Positions 1 through 8,197 of a stretch of 64,000 bases of DNA are shown here, piece by piece. This stretch comes from Alteromonas halophila (GTDB taxonomy: Bacteria > Pseudomonadota > Gammaproteobacteria > Enterobacterales > Alteromonadaceae): NCBI RefSeq assembly GCF_014651815.1, contig NZ_BMXP01000011.1:41857-105856 (forward strand), written 5' to 3'. How positions within the stretch are numbered: the stretch's first letter is position 1; every line of letters starts with the position of its first letter. Both the position numbers and the translations under genes were made by a program. The notes beneath the pieces are model-generated. The model ran no database searches. It saw only the letters and a list, made by a program, of their open reading frames with translations, and was not told where the DNA came from.

Positions 1-46
1 GGGGCCGTCACTTTTCAACGTCTACCGCAATATTAAGGAGTGCTCT

Positions 47-664
47 ATGTCTACAAACCGAAAACCCACATCGCCCTTGCTGGGCTGGATGTCTGCGGGT
101 GCAGATCTTGTATCTGAACAGGTTGAGCAGGTTACCGACATGGTAAGCAAGCAACTGGATGCCACTCACGCCTTATTTGAAGAACTACAGCAGCGCGGCG
201 AGAGTGTGGATGATCAACTGCGTGAAACGCTGAGTCCATCCTCTGTGTTTTCGTCTTTGCAGACGCTGATGATGGCAAACCCACTGTTCTCATTATTCAG
301 TGGCAGTAAGAAAGCCAGCGTCCGGGAACAGCAACTCGAGGTATTGTCGGCAAAAGTCGATTTACTGGTCGAGCAGGTGGCGCTGCTGGCAGCGAAAAAG
401 GCGGCTGAACAGAATGCGTCGGCCACTCCGGCAAAAACCAGTGCTGGCTCAGCGGCTCAGTCCACGACCAAAAAGTCCACGTCCCGTAAAAGTTCGACTG
501 CATCAAAAAGTACATCAGGGACGTCAGCGTCTAAAGCGGGCAGTCAGTCGACACGCAAACGTGCCAGCACATCAACCACCCGTAAACGCAGCAGTACGGG
601 CGCGTCTAAAACGTCCTCTTCATCGGGGACAACGAAAGCAAGCGCGACAAAAAAGGCCGAATAA
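47..664 (+). CDS. Phasin-like polyhydroxyalkanoate granule-associated protein
   Basis: The 205-residue product has a helical N-terminal part (about residues 15-120) and a long low-complexity tail (about 120-205) of Lys, Ser, Thr, Ala and Arg. This layout resembles PhaF-type phasins, whose basic histone-like tail contacts the nucleoid while the helical part coats storage granules. A good Shine-Dalgarno (TAAGGAG, 34-40) sits six bases before the ATG. No PHA synthase is in the window, so the granule role rests on architecture alone. A lipid-storage acyltransferase lies about 5 kb away. Alternative: a generic nucleoid-associated or coiled-coil protein. Confidence 0.6.
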   Translation: MSTNRKPTSPLLGWMSAGADLVSEQVEQVTDMVSKQLDATHALFEELQQRGESVDDQLRETLSPSSVFSSLQTLMMANPLFSLFSGSKKASVREQQLEVLSAKVDLLVEQVALLAAKKAAEQNASATPAKTSAGSAAQSTTKKSTSRKSSTASKSTSGTSASKAGSQSTRKRASTSTTRKRSSTGASKTSSSSGTTKASATKKAE

Positions 665-676
665 ACGGCCTTTTTT
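649..676. terminator. Bidirectional Rho-independent terminator overlapping a stop codon
   Basis: A perfect 11-bp stem (649-659 with 666-676) has an A-run on one side and a T-run on the other and a 6-base loop. It lies between convergent genes and the upstream gene's TAA stop (662-664) is inside the loop, so the last codons of the phasin-like gene form half of the stem. Confidence 0.85.
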
Positions 677-693
677 CGTAACTGTGCCCATCA

Positions 694-2133
694 TCAGTAG
701 CGGTTCCACAGGTTCTGATGTTTCTTAAACAGGAAGTAGTCAAAAGGCTCCCAGTAGCTGGGAACCAGATCATCAATGGCGTCCGGCGTAAAGTTGGCTG
801 ACAGCTTATCCATAATTTCTGTTAACCGTTCGCGGCCAATACGCATTAGTTTTTTGCGGTTTGCGGGAAAGTACAGATTACAACTGCGTTCAATGACATC
901 ATCCTGCCCAGCTGAAATATAGGTCAGGTTGCGGCTGACCACCCGACACATTGGTTCTGCCGGATTTTTTGGGTTCAGGCCGGTGACGATGGCACACTCG
1001 TACTGATCCCGTTCAATACCGCGCTCATTTTTGGGAATAAAGGTGACGCCGAAACCTTGCGGAAAATACCCGACAATCTTAATAAAGTCTCCTGCAAGCC
1101 GTGGATTGAGAGCCTCTTTTTTCGCGAGTTGCTCAATAAGCATGTAACCTTTTGGCAATTCTTTTCGGGTGTAATCTGGTTTGGTTGACAGCACAATAGA
1201 GACATAGATCTGAGGGATCTTGATAATTTCACCAATTCCGGATTTACCGACAAACGCATCCTTAACCGTATTCATGGTAAACGCGCTGGCGGCTTCATGC
1301 ATGGCATTAAAGCGGTCTCGTTCTTCCTTGTCGTTTCCAATATACGCAGGCAGACCTAATCCTTCTTTAATATACCGCAGTGACTGGTAGTAATTAATTT
1401 TCAGCAGTTGTTTGCGGTCGTCACCTTCCAGTACCCGAAATTCATCTTTGTCGCCTTCATCGCCGCGCAAAATAGCGATAGCTTCGCTGCTTTGCAGGCC
1501 GATATCCTGTAAAACACAGGCCTTGATCAGTGGTAATGCCAGCTCTTCACGCCAGGTATCCTGCCACTTTCGGCTCCCTTCGAACCGTTCAAGCGCCCCC
1601 TGATACCTGGACAGGTAAGGATGTGTGATTTTTTCATGGGCCAGCACTTTATCAGTCAGGCGCAGACAAAGTACGGCCTTATACAGTGGCTTGAGACGCT
1701 GATGATGACGGGCGAAATTGCCCTGTGGGCCACGGGTAAGTAACATCACGGTGCCAAGAAACTTAGCGCTTAAGTGCTGTGTTTCCTGCCAGGTGTCGCC
1801 TTCACACAACGTAAGCAGTTTCAGGGCAACCGAGTCCAGGCGATCGAGTCGGGCAAGCCGTTCATCTTCGAGCTTCTTTTCAGCGACTTTGAGTTTTTTT
1901 CTCAGTTGCTCTTCATGCGCCTGTTTCCGCTTACCACCGCCTTCGATTTCCACAAGCTTATCTTTCAGCTCTGTAATATGGGATTCAAGTTCGGGCGTTA
2001 GTGTAAAAAAATGACGGGCGTCCTCATAGACGGAGCCCAGGCCCGCTTCCTGAGGATAAACGAGGTCGATGAGCTGCTTGACTTGCTGGGTGTAGATACT
2101 GTCTGGATTTTCTGTCTTTTTACTCACTGACAA
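694..2133 (-). CDS. Degenerate HD-GYP-like protein with N-terminal coiled coil
   Basis: 479 residues. A charged helical stretch (about 48-95) looks like a coiled coil. The rest can be laid along HD-GYP cyclic-di-GMP phosphodiesterases, but the catalytic signature is lost: the position expected to read HDIG reads QDIG (209-212), and no HHE..GYP motif is present. The tail of the HD-GYP fold is recognisable (NPRLAGDFIKIVGYFPQG, about 343-360, compared with the usual FDPxLVxxFIxxIGxYPxG). I infer a non-catalytic c-di-GMP-related or protein-interaction role. It starts 33 bp after the patatin gene on the same strand, so the two are probably co-transcribed. The family assignment is my own reading and is moderate. 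Confidence 0.55.
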   Translation of the reverse strand: MSVSKKTENPDSIYTQQVKQLIDLVYPQEAGLGSVYEDARHFFTLTPELESHITELKDKLVEIEGGGKRKQAHEEQLRKKLKVAEKKLEDERLARLDRLDSVALKLLTLCEGDTWQETQHLSAKFLGTVMLLTRGPQGNFARHHQRLKPLYKAVLCLRLTDKVLAHEKITHPYLSRYQGALERFEGSRKWQDTWREELALPLIKACVLQDIGLQSSEAIAILRGDEGDKDEFRVLEGDDRKQLLKINYYQSLRYIKEGLGLPAYIGNDKEERDRFNAMHEAASAFTMNTVKDAFVGKSGIGEIIKIPQIYVSIVLSTKPDYTRKELPKGYMLIEQLAKKEALNPRLAGDFIKIVGYFPQGFGVTFIPKNERGIERDQYECAIVTGLNPKNPAEPMCRVVSRNLTYISAGQDDVIERSCNLYFPANRKKLMRIGRERLTEIMDKLSANFTPDAIDDLVPSYWEPFDYFLFKKHQNLWNRY

Positions 2134-2166
2134 AGCTTACACTCATAATTTGACGAACAGTTAGGG

Positions 2167-3654
2167 TTACAGCGCATGGGTCTGGATATCTTCCACATGC
2201 CGCTTATGGCCAAGCTCAACTGCTTCGCGCTGTTTTAAAAGGCGTAGATAATAACGCAAAGTTTCACTGATTTTGGTATTTCTTTCAATAACATCGATAT
2301 GCGGCCAGGTTGACTTTTCACCACTTTCAATCAACGCTGATACACTCTCCAGCGTGGGATTTGCCAGCACCTGAGACAAACTGCGTAGCTGACTGTTCGG
2401 TAGTATATTGATGTCACCAACGTATTGCTGGTCGAGTATAGATCGCGCTTTGTGAATTGCCAGTTTCGCGCCACGGTTGTCAATCAGTCGCTCGACCATA
2501 TCAATTGCGAAAATGCTGTTAGATTTCGCCAGCTGGCCAAGATGACGCATGGTCAGATCGGTCCAGGACGATGCACTGCTTTTGAAGCTGGATAAAAAGG
2601 GCACTGCCAGTGGATTTGTCTGACTGACAATGCTGTGGTTCACCCCATACAACCGGGAGAGTCGCTCAAATGGCAGATCCGCCATAAGCGAGCCGTCAGC
2701 GAATCGGCGATTAGGTATATAAGGAACCACATCACCTTTCGTGGTTTTCGCTTTTAACTGAACCGGGCTAAAGATCACCGGTACCGCACACGATGCCCGC
2801 ACGGCTTGCGCAATAATGGCATTGGGAGAGGTTTTGGCATTCAGCAACCGGGAATGCTGATGCAAATCTGCAGGCGACACCGTGATCGTCACATGCCGGC
2901 CGGTTTTTTTGAATGCTTCTTCAAAGGTGGTCAGGTCAAACAGGGTGATTAAGGCATTTTCCAGCGACGAACTGTCAAACAGACTTTTTTTACCCAGCCC
3001 GGAAAAATTACGCCAGTCTTTGAAGCGCTCGAATATATATTCAGTGTCGAGGGCATCAAGCAGTTCATCATGGGTACGGGTACCCAGCATTGCTGCGATA
3101 ATCGAACCGGCACTGGCGCCACTGATAACACCTGGCAGTAAATTCTTCTCATTCAGTGATTTCACGACACCACAGTGAAAAATTCCCAGGCCTGCGCCGC
3201 CTGACAGCATCAGACAACTGCGGCCAAAGGCGTGCGCGGTTTCTTCGAAAAACGACAGCTTTTCGTAAAAATCCATTTCCTGCTCGTCAGCATGATAGAT
3301 TTGTTCAAGGGCGCCGACCACTTCAGCAATAAAGGTCTCAATCAGGGTTTTAGTGCCAATCAGACACTGCTCACCCAGCACTGGATTGGCAATGTTGCCC
3401 AGGTTGCCATGCAGACCTTCGTGAATAATTGAGGAAAGCGCCATGACATCCGCGCGTCCACGGGCAATTTGCAATCGCTGGACACGTTTTCTGATCAGTC
3501 GGTAATCGTAGTCGCGACAAGGATCTTTGTCTTTCCATTCGTCTGCTCCGGACTGCCTGTCATGTTCAAGGCAGGCTTCCCGATATTCCTGATACGTCGA
3601 TGCATGTCGGATAGCACGCTCGATAGAAAAAAGTCGAGGATTCAAAAGTGCCAT
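2167..3654 (-). CDS. Patatin-like phospholipase with DUF3336-type N-terminus
   Basis: 495 residues. The patatin domain carries an oxyanion-hole loop (SGGAGLGIFH, 151-160), the nucleophile elbow GASAGS with Ser181, and the catalytic Asp of the Asp-Gly pair at 320 (FADGS). This Ser-Asp dyad is expected to hydrolyse acyl esters of phospholipids or neutral lipids. The first ~140 residues match the DUF3336 extension found in triacylglycerol-lipase-like patatins of eukaryotes and proteobacteria. A GGAGGT Shine-Dalgarno six bases upstream fixes the start. It heads a two-gene unit with the degenerate HD-GYP-like protein; a DUF445 gene is divergent. Confidence 0.85.
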   Translation of the reverse strand: MALLNPRLFSIERAIRHASTYQEYREACLEHDRQSGADEWKDKDPCRDYDYRLIRKRVQRLQIARGRADVMALSSIIHEGLHGNLGNIANPVLGEQCLIGTKTLIETFIAEVVGALEQIYHADEQEMDFYEKLSFFEETAHAFGRSCLMLSGGAGLGIFHCGVVKSLNEKNLLPGVISGASAGSIIAAMLGTRTHDELLDALDTEYIFERFKDWRNFSGLGKKSLFDSSSLENALITLFDLTTFEEAFKKTGRHVTITVSPADLHQHSRLLNAKTSPNAIIAQAVRASCAVPVIFSPVQLKAKTTKGDVVPYIPNRRFADGSLMADLPFERLSRLYGVNHSIVSQTNPLAVPFLSSFKSSASSWTDLTMRHLGQLAKSNSIFAIDMVERLIDNRGAKLAIHKARSILDQQYVGDINILPNSQLRSLSQVLANPTLESVSALIESGEKSTWPHIDVIERNTKISETLRYYLRLLKQREAVELGHKRHVEDIQTHAL

Positions 3655-3857
3655 AGCCGTACCTCCAGCGCTGTGCGGTTAATTGGGACAACACCTGTCC
3701 TAGTGTATGTAACGCAATTAGAAATCACTACCCAATTTTATAAACTTCAGTCTGGCAGTGATGATTGCGCCTTATACCCGGCAAAAAGATTGACCAAAGG
3801 CTAAGCAGTCAGTAGCCTGAAGCCATAACAAAAATCGCAGGACTCAACACACCGCTC

Positions 3858-5066
3858 ATGGAATGGAATATTCAGTTGCTGAGTTTGCTGTCCATCCCTG
3901 TCATCAGTGCCATAGTGGGGTGGGTAACAAACTACCTTGCCGTCAAGATGATGTTTTACCCCATCGAGTTCACTGGCATACGGCCGTTTTTTGGCTGGCA
4001 GGGATTGATCCCGGCCAAACGCCGGGAAATGGCCGAAATCGAAGTGGAACTGGTGCTGGGTAAACTGTTGAGTGTCGAAGAAATGGCCGGGCGCATTGAG
4101 CCGGAAGCGCTTACCGAGGCCATTGAACGTCGCCTGCGACAGGTGTTACGCAAAGTGGTAAACGATGTGATGAGCGAATCGGCACCCGGGTTATGGGCTG
4201 CCTTGCCGGTACAGGGCAAAAACCTCGTTTATCAGCGCGTTGAAAATGACATGCCCCATGTGGTGCAAAAAATGGTGGAAGACTTCCAGCATAATGTTAC
4301 GGAGATCCTTGACATTAAAGAGCTGGTCGTAGAGCAGCTGGTGAATGCACCCGAACTTATCAACGAGATCTTTCTGACCGCCGGCAGTAAAGAGTTTCCC
4401 TTTATCGTTCGTTCCGGCCTGTATTTTGGTTTTCTGTTCGGTCTGCCGACCATGTTGCTATGGCATTACTTTCAGGCATGGTGGCTGCTGCCTCTGGGCG
4501 GGTTGCTGGTGGGCTACGCTACCAACTGGATCGCCATTAAAATTATTTTTGAGCCAAAAAATCCTATCAACATTGGCCCTTTCAAAATTCAGGGGATGTT
4601 CCTGAAGCGTCAGAAAGAAGTATCAGAAGTCTACGCGGATATTATTGAGCGAAAGCTGATTACGCCACAAAACATTACCCACATCATATTGCATGGCTCC
4701 GGTTCAGCGCAGTTACTGGAAATTATTGAATTGCATGTCAACGATGCAATTGAACGCTATGTCGCCGTCGCACAACCATATTTTGCTCTGGGGGTAGGGT
4801 CTGAAAACTACCACCGCATGAAAACACTGGCGGTAGAGCAAATTTTTGAAAACTCTGACAAATATCTGCTTTACGCCTATGATTATGCTAATCAGGCGCT
4901 GCGTATAGGTGGCGATTTATGTGAGCGCATGCAGGCACTGACGCCACTTGAGTTTGAAGGGGTGCTGAGACCTGCTTATCAACAGGACGAATGGAAGCTG
5001 ATCGTGACTGGCGCGATACTGGGTTTGCTGGCTGGTTTTGCGCAACTGTATCTGGTGTTTATGTGA
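3858..5066 (+). CDS. DUF445 family membrane protein
   Basis: 402 residues with hydrophobic segments near the N-terminus (about 8-30), in the middle (about 180-225) and at the extreme C-terminus (about 382-402). The protein is internally duplicated: the motif VGWVTNYLAVKMMFYP near residue 20 recurs as VGYATNWIAIKIIFEP near residue 220, each followed by a GL/GM...KR segment. This repeat is typical of DUF445 proteins, whose function is unknown. The next gene (TetR regulator) starts one base after the stop, implying translational coupling. No strong ribosome binding site is visible before the ATG. Confidence 0.8.
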   Translation: MEWNIQLLSLLSIPVISAIVGWVTNYLAVKMMFYPIEFTGIRPFFGWQGLIPAKRREMAEIEVELVLGKLLSVEEMAGRIEPEALTEAIERRLRQVLRKVVNDVMSESAPGLWAALPVQGKNLVYQRVENDMPHVVQKMVEDFQHNVTEILDIKELVVEQLVNAPELINEIFLTAGSKEFPFIVRSGLYFGFLFGLPTMLLWHYFQAWWLLPLGGLLVGYATNWIAIKIIFEPKNPINIGPFKIQGMFLKRQKEVSEVYADIIERKLITPQNITHIILHGSGSAQLLEIIELHVNDAIERYVAVAQPYFALGVGSENYHRMKTLAVEQIFENSDKYLLYAYDYANQALRIGGDLCERMQALTPLEFEGVLRPAYQQDEWKLIVTGAILGLLAGFAQLYLVFM

Positions 5067-5067
5067 A

Positions 5068-5754
5068 ATGAGAGCCCGTATTAAGACCTCGCAACGGATC
5101 CTCCTGACCGCGCTGGCGCTGTTTAATGAGCACGGTGAGAATTCGGTCAGCAGTGTGGATATTGCGCTGGAGTTAGATATTAGTCCGGGCAACCTGTATT
5201 ACCACTACAAGGGTAAAGAGGTCATGGTCGCAACGTTGCTGCAACTGCATCAGAAAAATATGCTGGCGTTGCTGGCAAGCAAATCGGATGAAGTGCTGAA
5301 TGCGGATGATCTTTTTTATTACTTCTACATGCTGATCGACCACCTGCATCTGTTTCGATTCTTTTACCGCAGTCCTGCAGACTTATCTGAAAAATACCCT
5401 GACACGGTACGTGTACGCAAACGCCTGATGGATGCACTGGAGAGTCGCCTTAACGGTTTGCTCAGTGCGCTGGTCAGAAAAGGCGAGCTCATTGCCACCG
5501 CTGCTGACACGCGACTTCTGGCTGAGTTGCTGGAGCAGATTATGATGCAGTCGTGTCAGTATAACGGGCGTATCAATAACCAGGACGATGAGGCACAGCG
5601 CTACCATGCGCTGTCTTTACTGATGGTGAGTATTCTGCCCAGGTTACGGCTGCCAGCTGAAACCATAGCGGCAATCCAGGACGCAATTCAACGTCATTCC
5701 CTGGCCAATATGACCGCACGTCAGTCGGCAGAATCGCTGGTGCTGGGGGCATAA
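5068..5754 (+). CDS. TetR family transcriptional regulator
   Basis: 228 residues from the ATG at 5068, chosen because residues from there (RIKTSQRILLTALALFNEHG) begin the canonical TetR helix 1; a longer upstream reading would run into the preceding gene. The helix-turn-helix covers about residues 25-47 (VDIALELDISPGNLYYHYKG). The C-terminal ligand domain is of the type with many Leu/Arg helices and cannot be matched to a ligand. It sits between DUF445 and the WS/DGAT acyltransferase with almost no spacing, so it probably controls this three-gene unit in response to a lipid-like signal (inference). Confidence 0.85.
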   Translation: MRARIKTSQRILLTALALFNEHGENSVSSVDIALELDISPGNLYYHYKGKEVMVATLLQLHQKNMLALLASKSDEVLNADDLFYYFYMLIDHLHLFRFFYRSPADLSEKYPDTVRVRKRLMDALESRLNGLLSALVRKGELIATAADTRLLAELLEQIMMQSCQYNGRINNQDDEAQRYHALSLLMVSILPRLRLPAETIAAIQDAIQRHSLANMTARQSAESLVLGA

Positions 5755-5756
5755 TT

Positions 5757-7202
5757 GTGGGTTACCGGTTAAGTTTCCTTGATAAATCGTTCTGGCTCAC
5801 AGAGTCGACAGCGAACCCTAAGCATGTGGGATGCCTGCAGTTGCTTGCGCCACCTGACGATGTGGTAGTGGGTGAGTACGTGGAAACGCTGGTGACCGAG
5901 ATGAAATCAGCATCGCGGGCGACACCGCCGTTTAACTGTAAAGTTAAAGCAGTGCTCGGCTACCCGGTCGGGTTGCAGCCCGTTCGGCGTATGGCGATGG
6001 ATTACCATATTCAGCTTCATGTGATTGACGATATCACTGACAAAGTCGCCCTTGATGCATTTGTCGCGCGTCTGCACGAGTCGCGACTGGATCCTGATAA
6101 GCCGCTTTGGCAGTACCATTTTATCCATGACAAACGCCATGACAGGTTCGCCATTTATGCCCGTGTGCACCACCTGTATGGGGATGGCGCGACGCTGGTA
6201 CGCTGGTTTCAGGCTGGATATCTCAGCAAACCGGATACGTCATCGTTTGTGCCGGTCTGGGCGGTGAAGCGGCTGCGCAGAAAGGGCAGTAAGCCTGCAG
6301 GCGTTACCCGGCTGTGGCAGTCAGTGACGGGCGCCTTGCGTACTGGTATTGATTTGTTTGTGATCTTCTCGCGGCTGTTATTGAAGCTGGTACGTATCAA
6401 TCCGCACTATATGCCTATCCCGTTCACCGGCACGAAAACTGTATTGACCGGGCAGGTTAAGCAGGGGCGCGCCGTGGCGACCACTGTGCTGGATTTTGAC
6501 AGGGTACGGCGGATTGCAAAACGAACCCGCTCCACCGCTAACGAAGTGCTCCTGTGTGCCTTTGATATTGGTGTACACCGGCTTTTGCAGGATCACGGTC
6601 ACGTGTTTAAGAAAAGTCTGTTTACCAATATGCCGATTAATTTGCGTAAACCGGGAGAGAAGACGTCCGGCAATAAAATTGCCATTGTACCGGTAGAACT
6701 GGCGCACGGCGAAACTGATCCGTATTTACGCCTGCGACAGATCATTATTAATCACCGTATTGTAAAATTTGCAGCGCAACACGCCAGACCGGGCGCATTC
6801 AGTGCTTATACCATTGTTATCCAGTCGCTGGCGCTGGTCTATGAATGGCTGCATTTATCCAGCCTGGTTAAGCCCATTGCCAATATACTGGTGTCGAATG
6901 TACCGGGGCCCACCGATGAACGCTATCTGAAAGACAGCAAGTTGCTTGCCTGCTACCCGATTTCCACTATGACGCCGGGGGGCGGCGTCAATATTACGCT
7001 GATGACGTATGCCGGTAAGGCCAATATAGGCATGGTGTGCTGCAACAAAAACATCACGTCATTGCAGCCGCTGGTGGATTATTTTCAGGAAGCGTTCGAC
7101 ATGCTGGAAGCAAGTGTCGATGATCCGTCTCAGAATATTGAGGATATCGGCGAGCACATCGAAAATGTGCCGGTATCGATTGTCACCGACACGCCGCAAT
7201 AA
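5757..7202 (+). CDS. Wax ester synthase/diacylglycerol acyltransferase (WS/DGAT)
   Basis: 481 residues. Residues 138-144 read HHLYGDG, the HHxxxDG active-site motif of the WS/DGAT family, which esterifies acyl-CoA to fatty alcohols or diacylglycerol to make storage lipid. The C-terminal half has the conserved NVPGP segment and a GGG-rich turn near residue 410. GTG is the likely start, two bases after the TetR stop, with a G-rich stretch (5744-5748) as ribosome binding site. Length is normal for the family. The substrate preference (wax ester or triacylglycerol) cannot be read from sequence. Confidence 0.88.
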   Translation: MGYRLSFLDKSFWLTESTANPKHVGCLQLLAPPDDVVVGEYVETLVTEMKSASRATPPFNCKVKAVLGYPVGLQPVRRMAMDYHIQLHVIDDITDKVALDAFVARLHESRLDPDKPLWQYHFIHDKRHDRFAIYARVHHLYGDGATLVRWFQAGYLSKPDTSSFVPVWAVKRLRRKGSKPAGVTRLWQSVTGALRTGIDLFVIFSRLLLKLVRINPHYMPIPFTGTKTVLTGQVKQGRAVATTVLDFDRVRRIAKRTRSTANEVLLCAFDIGVHRLLQDHGHVFKKSLFTNMPINLRKPGEKTSGNKIAIVPVELAHGETDPYLRLRQIIINHRIVKFAAQHARPGAFSAYTIVIQSLALVYEWLHLSSLVKPIANILVSNVPGPTDERYLKDSKLLACYPISTMTPGGGVNITLMTYAGKANIGMVCCNKNITSLQPLVDYFQEAFDMLEASVDDPSQNIEDIGEHIENVPVSIVTDTPQ

Positions 7203-7208
7203 TGATGC

Positions 7209-7247
7209 GCACAGCCTCTGTGCAGAGCACTACACCCATTGGTGTTA
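7209..7247. terminator. Hairpins between convergent genes
   Basis: Two short perfect hairpins lie between the WS/DGAT gene and the convergent gene: GCACAG/CTGTGC (7209-7223, 3-base loop) and ACACC/GGTGT (7232-7245), the latter followed by an A/T-rich tract. They probably end transcription from one or both sides. Confidence 0.45.
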
Positions 7248-7970
7248 AAAATAAAAGCGCAGCCGGTTGTCTTCAACGCCGACGTGGTGGCCCAGACGCG
7301 CAAATAAATACTCACGCCACTGGTCATCGCGCATCTGGTGGTAAAGTTCAGCGTGAGTCAGGGCCGACTCCAGCGTTGTTTCTATCTGAGGCCGGTGATA
7401 ATCAAGGATCCGCTGCATACTGCCGTTCAGATAAAGCTTCAGGTAATCCAGCGCCTGCGTTGAGACGCCGCCAGAAAGGACTGACAGCCCGCCAATCACC
7501 GATTTGCTTAGCAGGCTGCCAAACCCGCCGGGTAATAATTTGTCGATAAGAAAACGGGTATCTTTAATCAGCGCATAGTCATCGTTAATCAGGCGGGCTC
7601 CGTCAAAGCGTACATCCTCCAGGTGCAGGGTGGCTGTATCGCTCTCATAGCGAGGCCTGCAACTGGCTGTAAGCATAATATGCGCCCGGTAAATGGTGGC
7701 GCTCAGCGCGCTTATTCTGAGGCTGGCAAGTGCCTGCAGTCCAATACGGTTATCGGTCTCGTGCAGCGTAACCTGGCCGCGCTCAACTCTGACCGTCCCC
7801 TCGCCAATGGGAGGACGAATAGAAAAACGCTGGGGAAAATGGGGGGCAATGAGGTCATTAAGTTCATCAGGGGTAAAGTCGTCATGGCTTATTTTACCCA
7901 GCTTTACCAGCACCCAGCCAGCCGCCACCCGCCACTTATCCTGCCACGTTAACTGGTGCATATCCGTCAC
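7245..7970 (-). CDS. Uncharacterised protein, possibly lipid-binding (DUF1439-like)
   Basis: About 241 residues; I do not recognise the family firmly. There is no clear signal peptide or membrane span. A central region (about 50-130) alternates hydrophobic and polar residues as in long beta strands, followed by amphipathic helices (about 150-210). This recalls small lipid-binding TULIP/DUF1439 (YceB-like) proteins, but the match is only suggestive. GTG at 7970 or ATG at 7961 could be the start; neither has a clear ribosome binding site. It is convergent with WS/DGAT and divergent from the GMC oxidoreductase. Confidence 0.6.
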   Translation of the reverse strand: MTDMHQLTWQDKWRVAAGWVLVKLGKISHDDFTPDELNDLIAPHFPQRFSIRPPIGEGTVRVERGQVTLHETDNRIGLQALASLRISALSATIYRAHIMLTASCRPRYESDTATLHLEDVRFDGARLINDDYALIKDTRFLIDKLLPGGFGSLLSKSVIGGLSVLSGGVSTQALDYLKLYLNGSMQRILDYHRPQIETTLESALTHAELYHQMRDDQWREYLFARLGHHVGVEDNRLRFYF

Positions 7971-8068
7971 AACAATGGTTCGTTCTTAAAAAACCTTAAC
8001 ATAATACTACCCGCAGGTGCGCAACATTTGCTAATCTGGTCGTACCATTTGATGTTGTCGCAAGCAGC

Positions 8069-8113
8069 CTGTGATGTGGTGCAGTGCCGGGTCACTGCAA
8101 GCAGGCCTCACAG
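8069..8113. promoter_or_regulatory. Nested hairpin upstream of the GMC oxidoreductase
   Basis: An inner perfect stem TGCAGTG/CACTGCA (8080-8086 with 8093-8099) is enclosed by an outer CTGTGA/TCACAG pair (8069-8074 with 8108-8113). It lies about 85 bases before the chosen start codon and could be an operator or leader structure. Confidence 0.3.
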
Positions 8114-8197
8114 CTCGGAGCAGACAACGACACAGGCAGTCATTGGTGTGCCACTCGGTCAGTCAGGCGCACAAGTTTGCAGGCAGAGGATGTGGGT

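Noticed and set aside
8084..8197. Upstream ATG as start of the GMC oxidoreductase
   Set aside because: It adds 38 residues without similarity to the family; the GTG at 8198 has a ribosome binding site and places the FAD motif normally.
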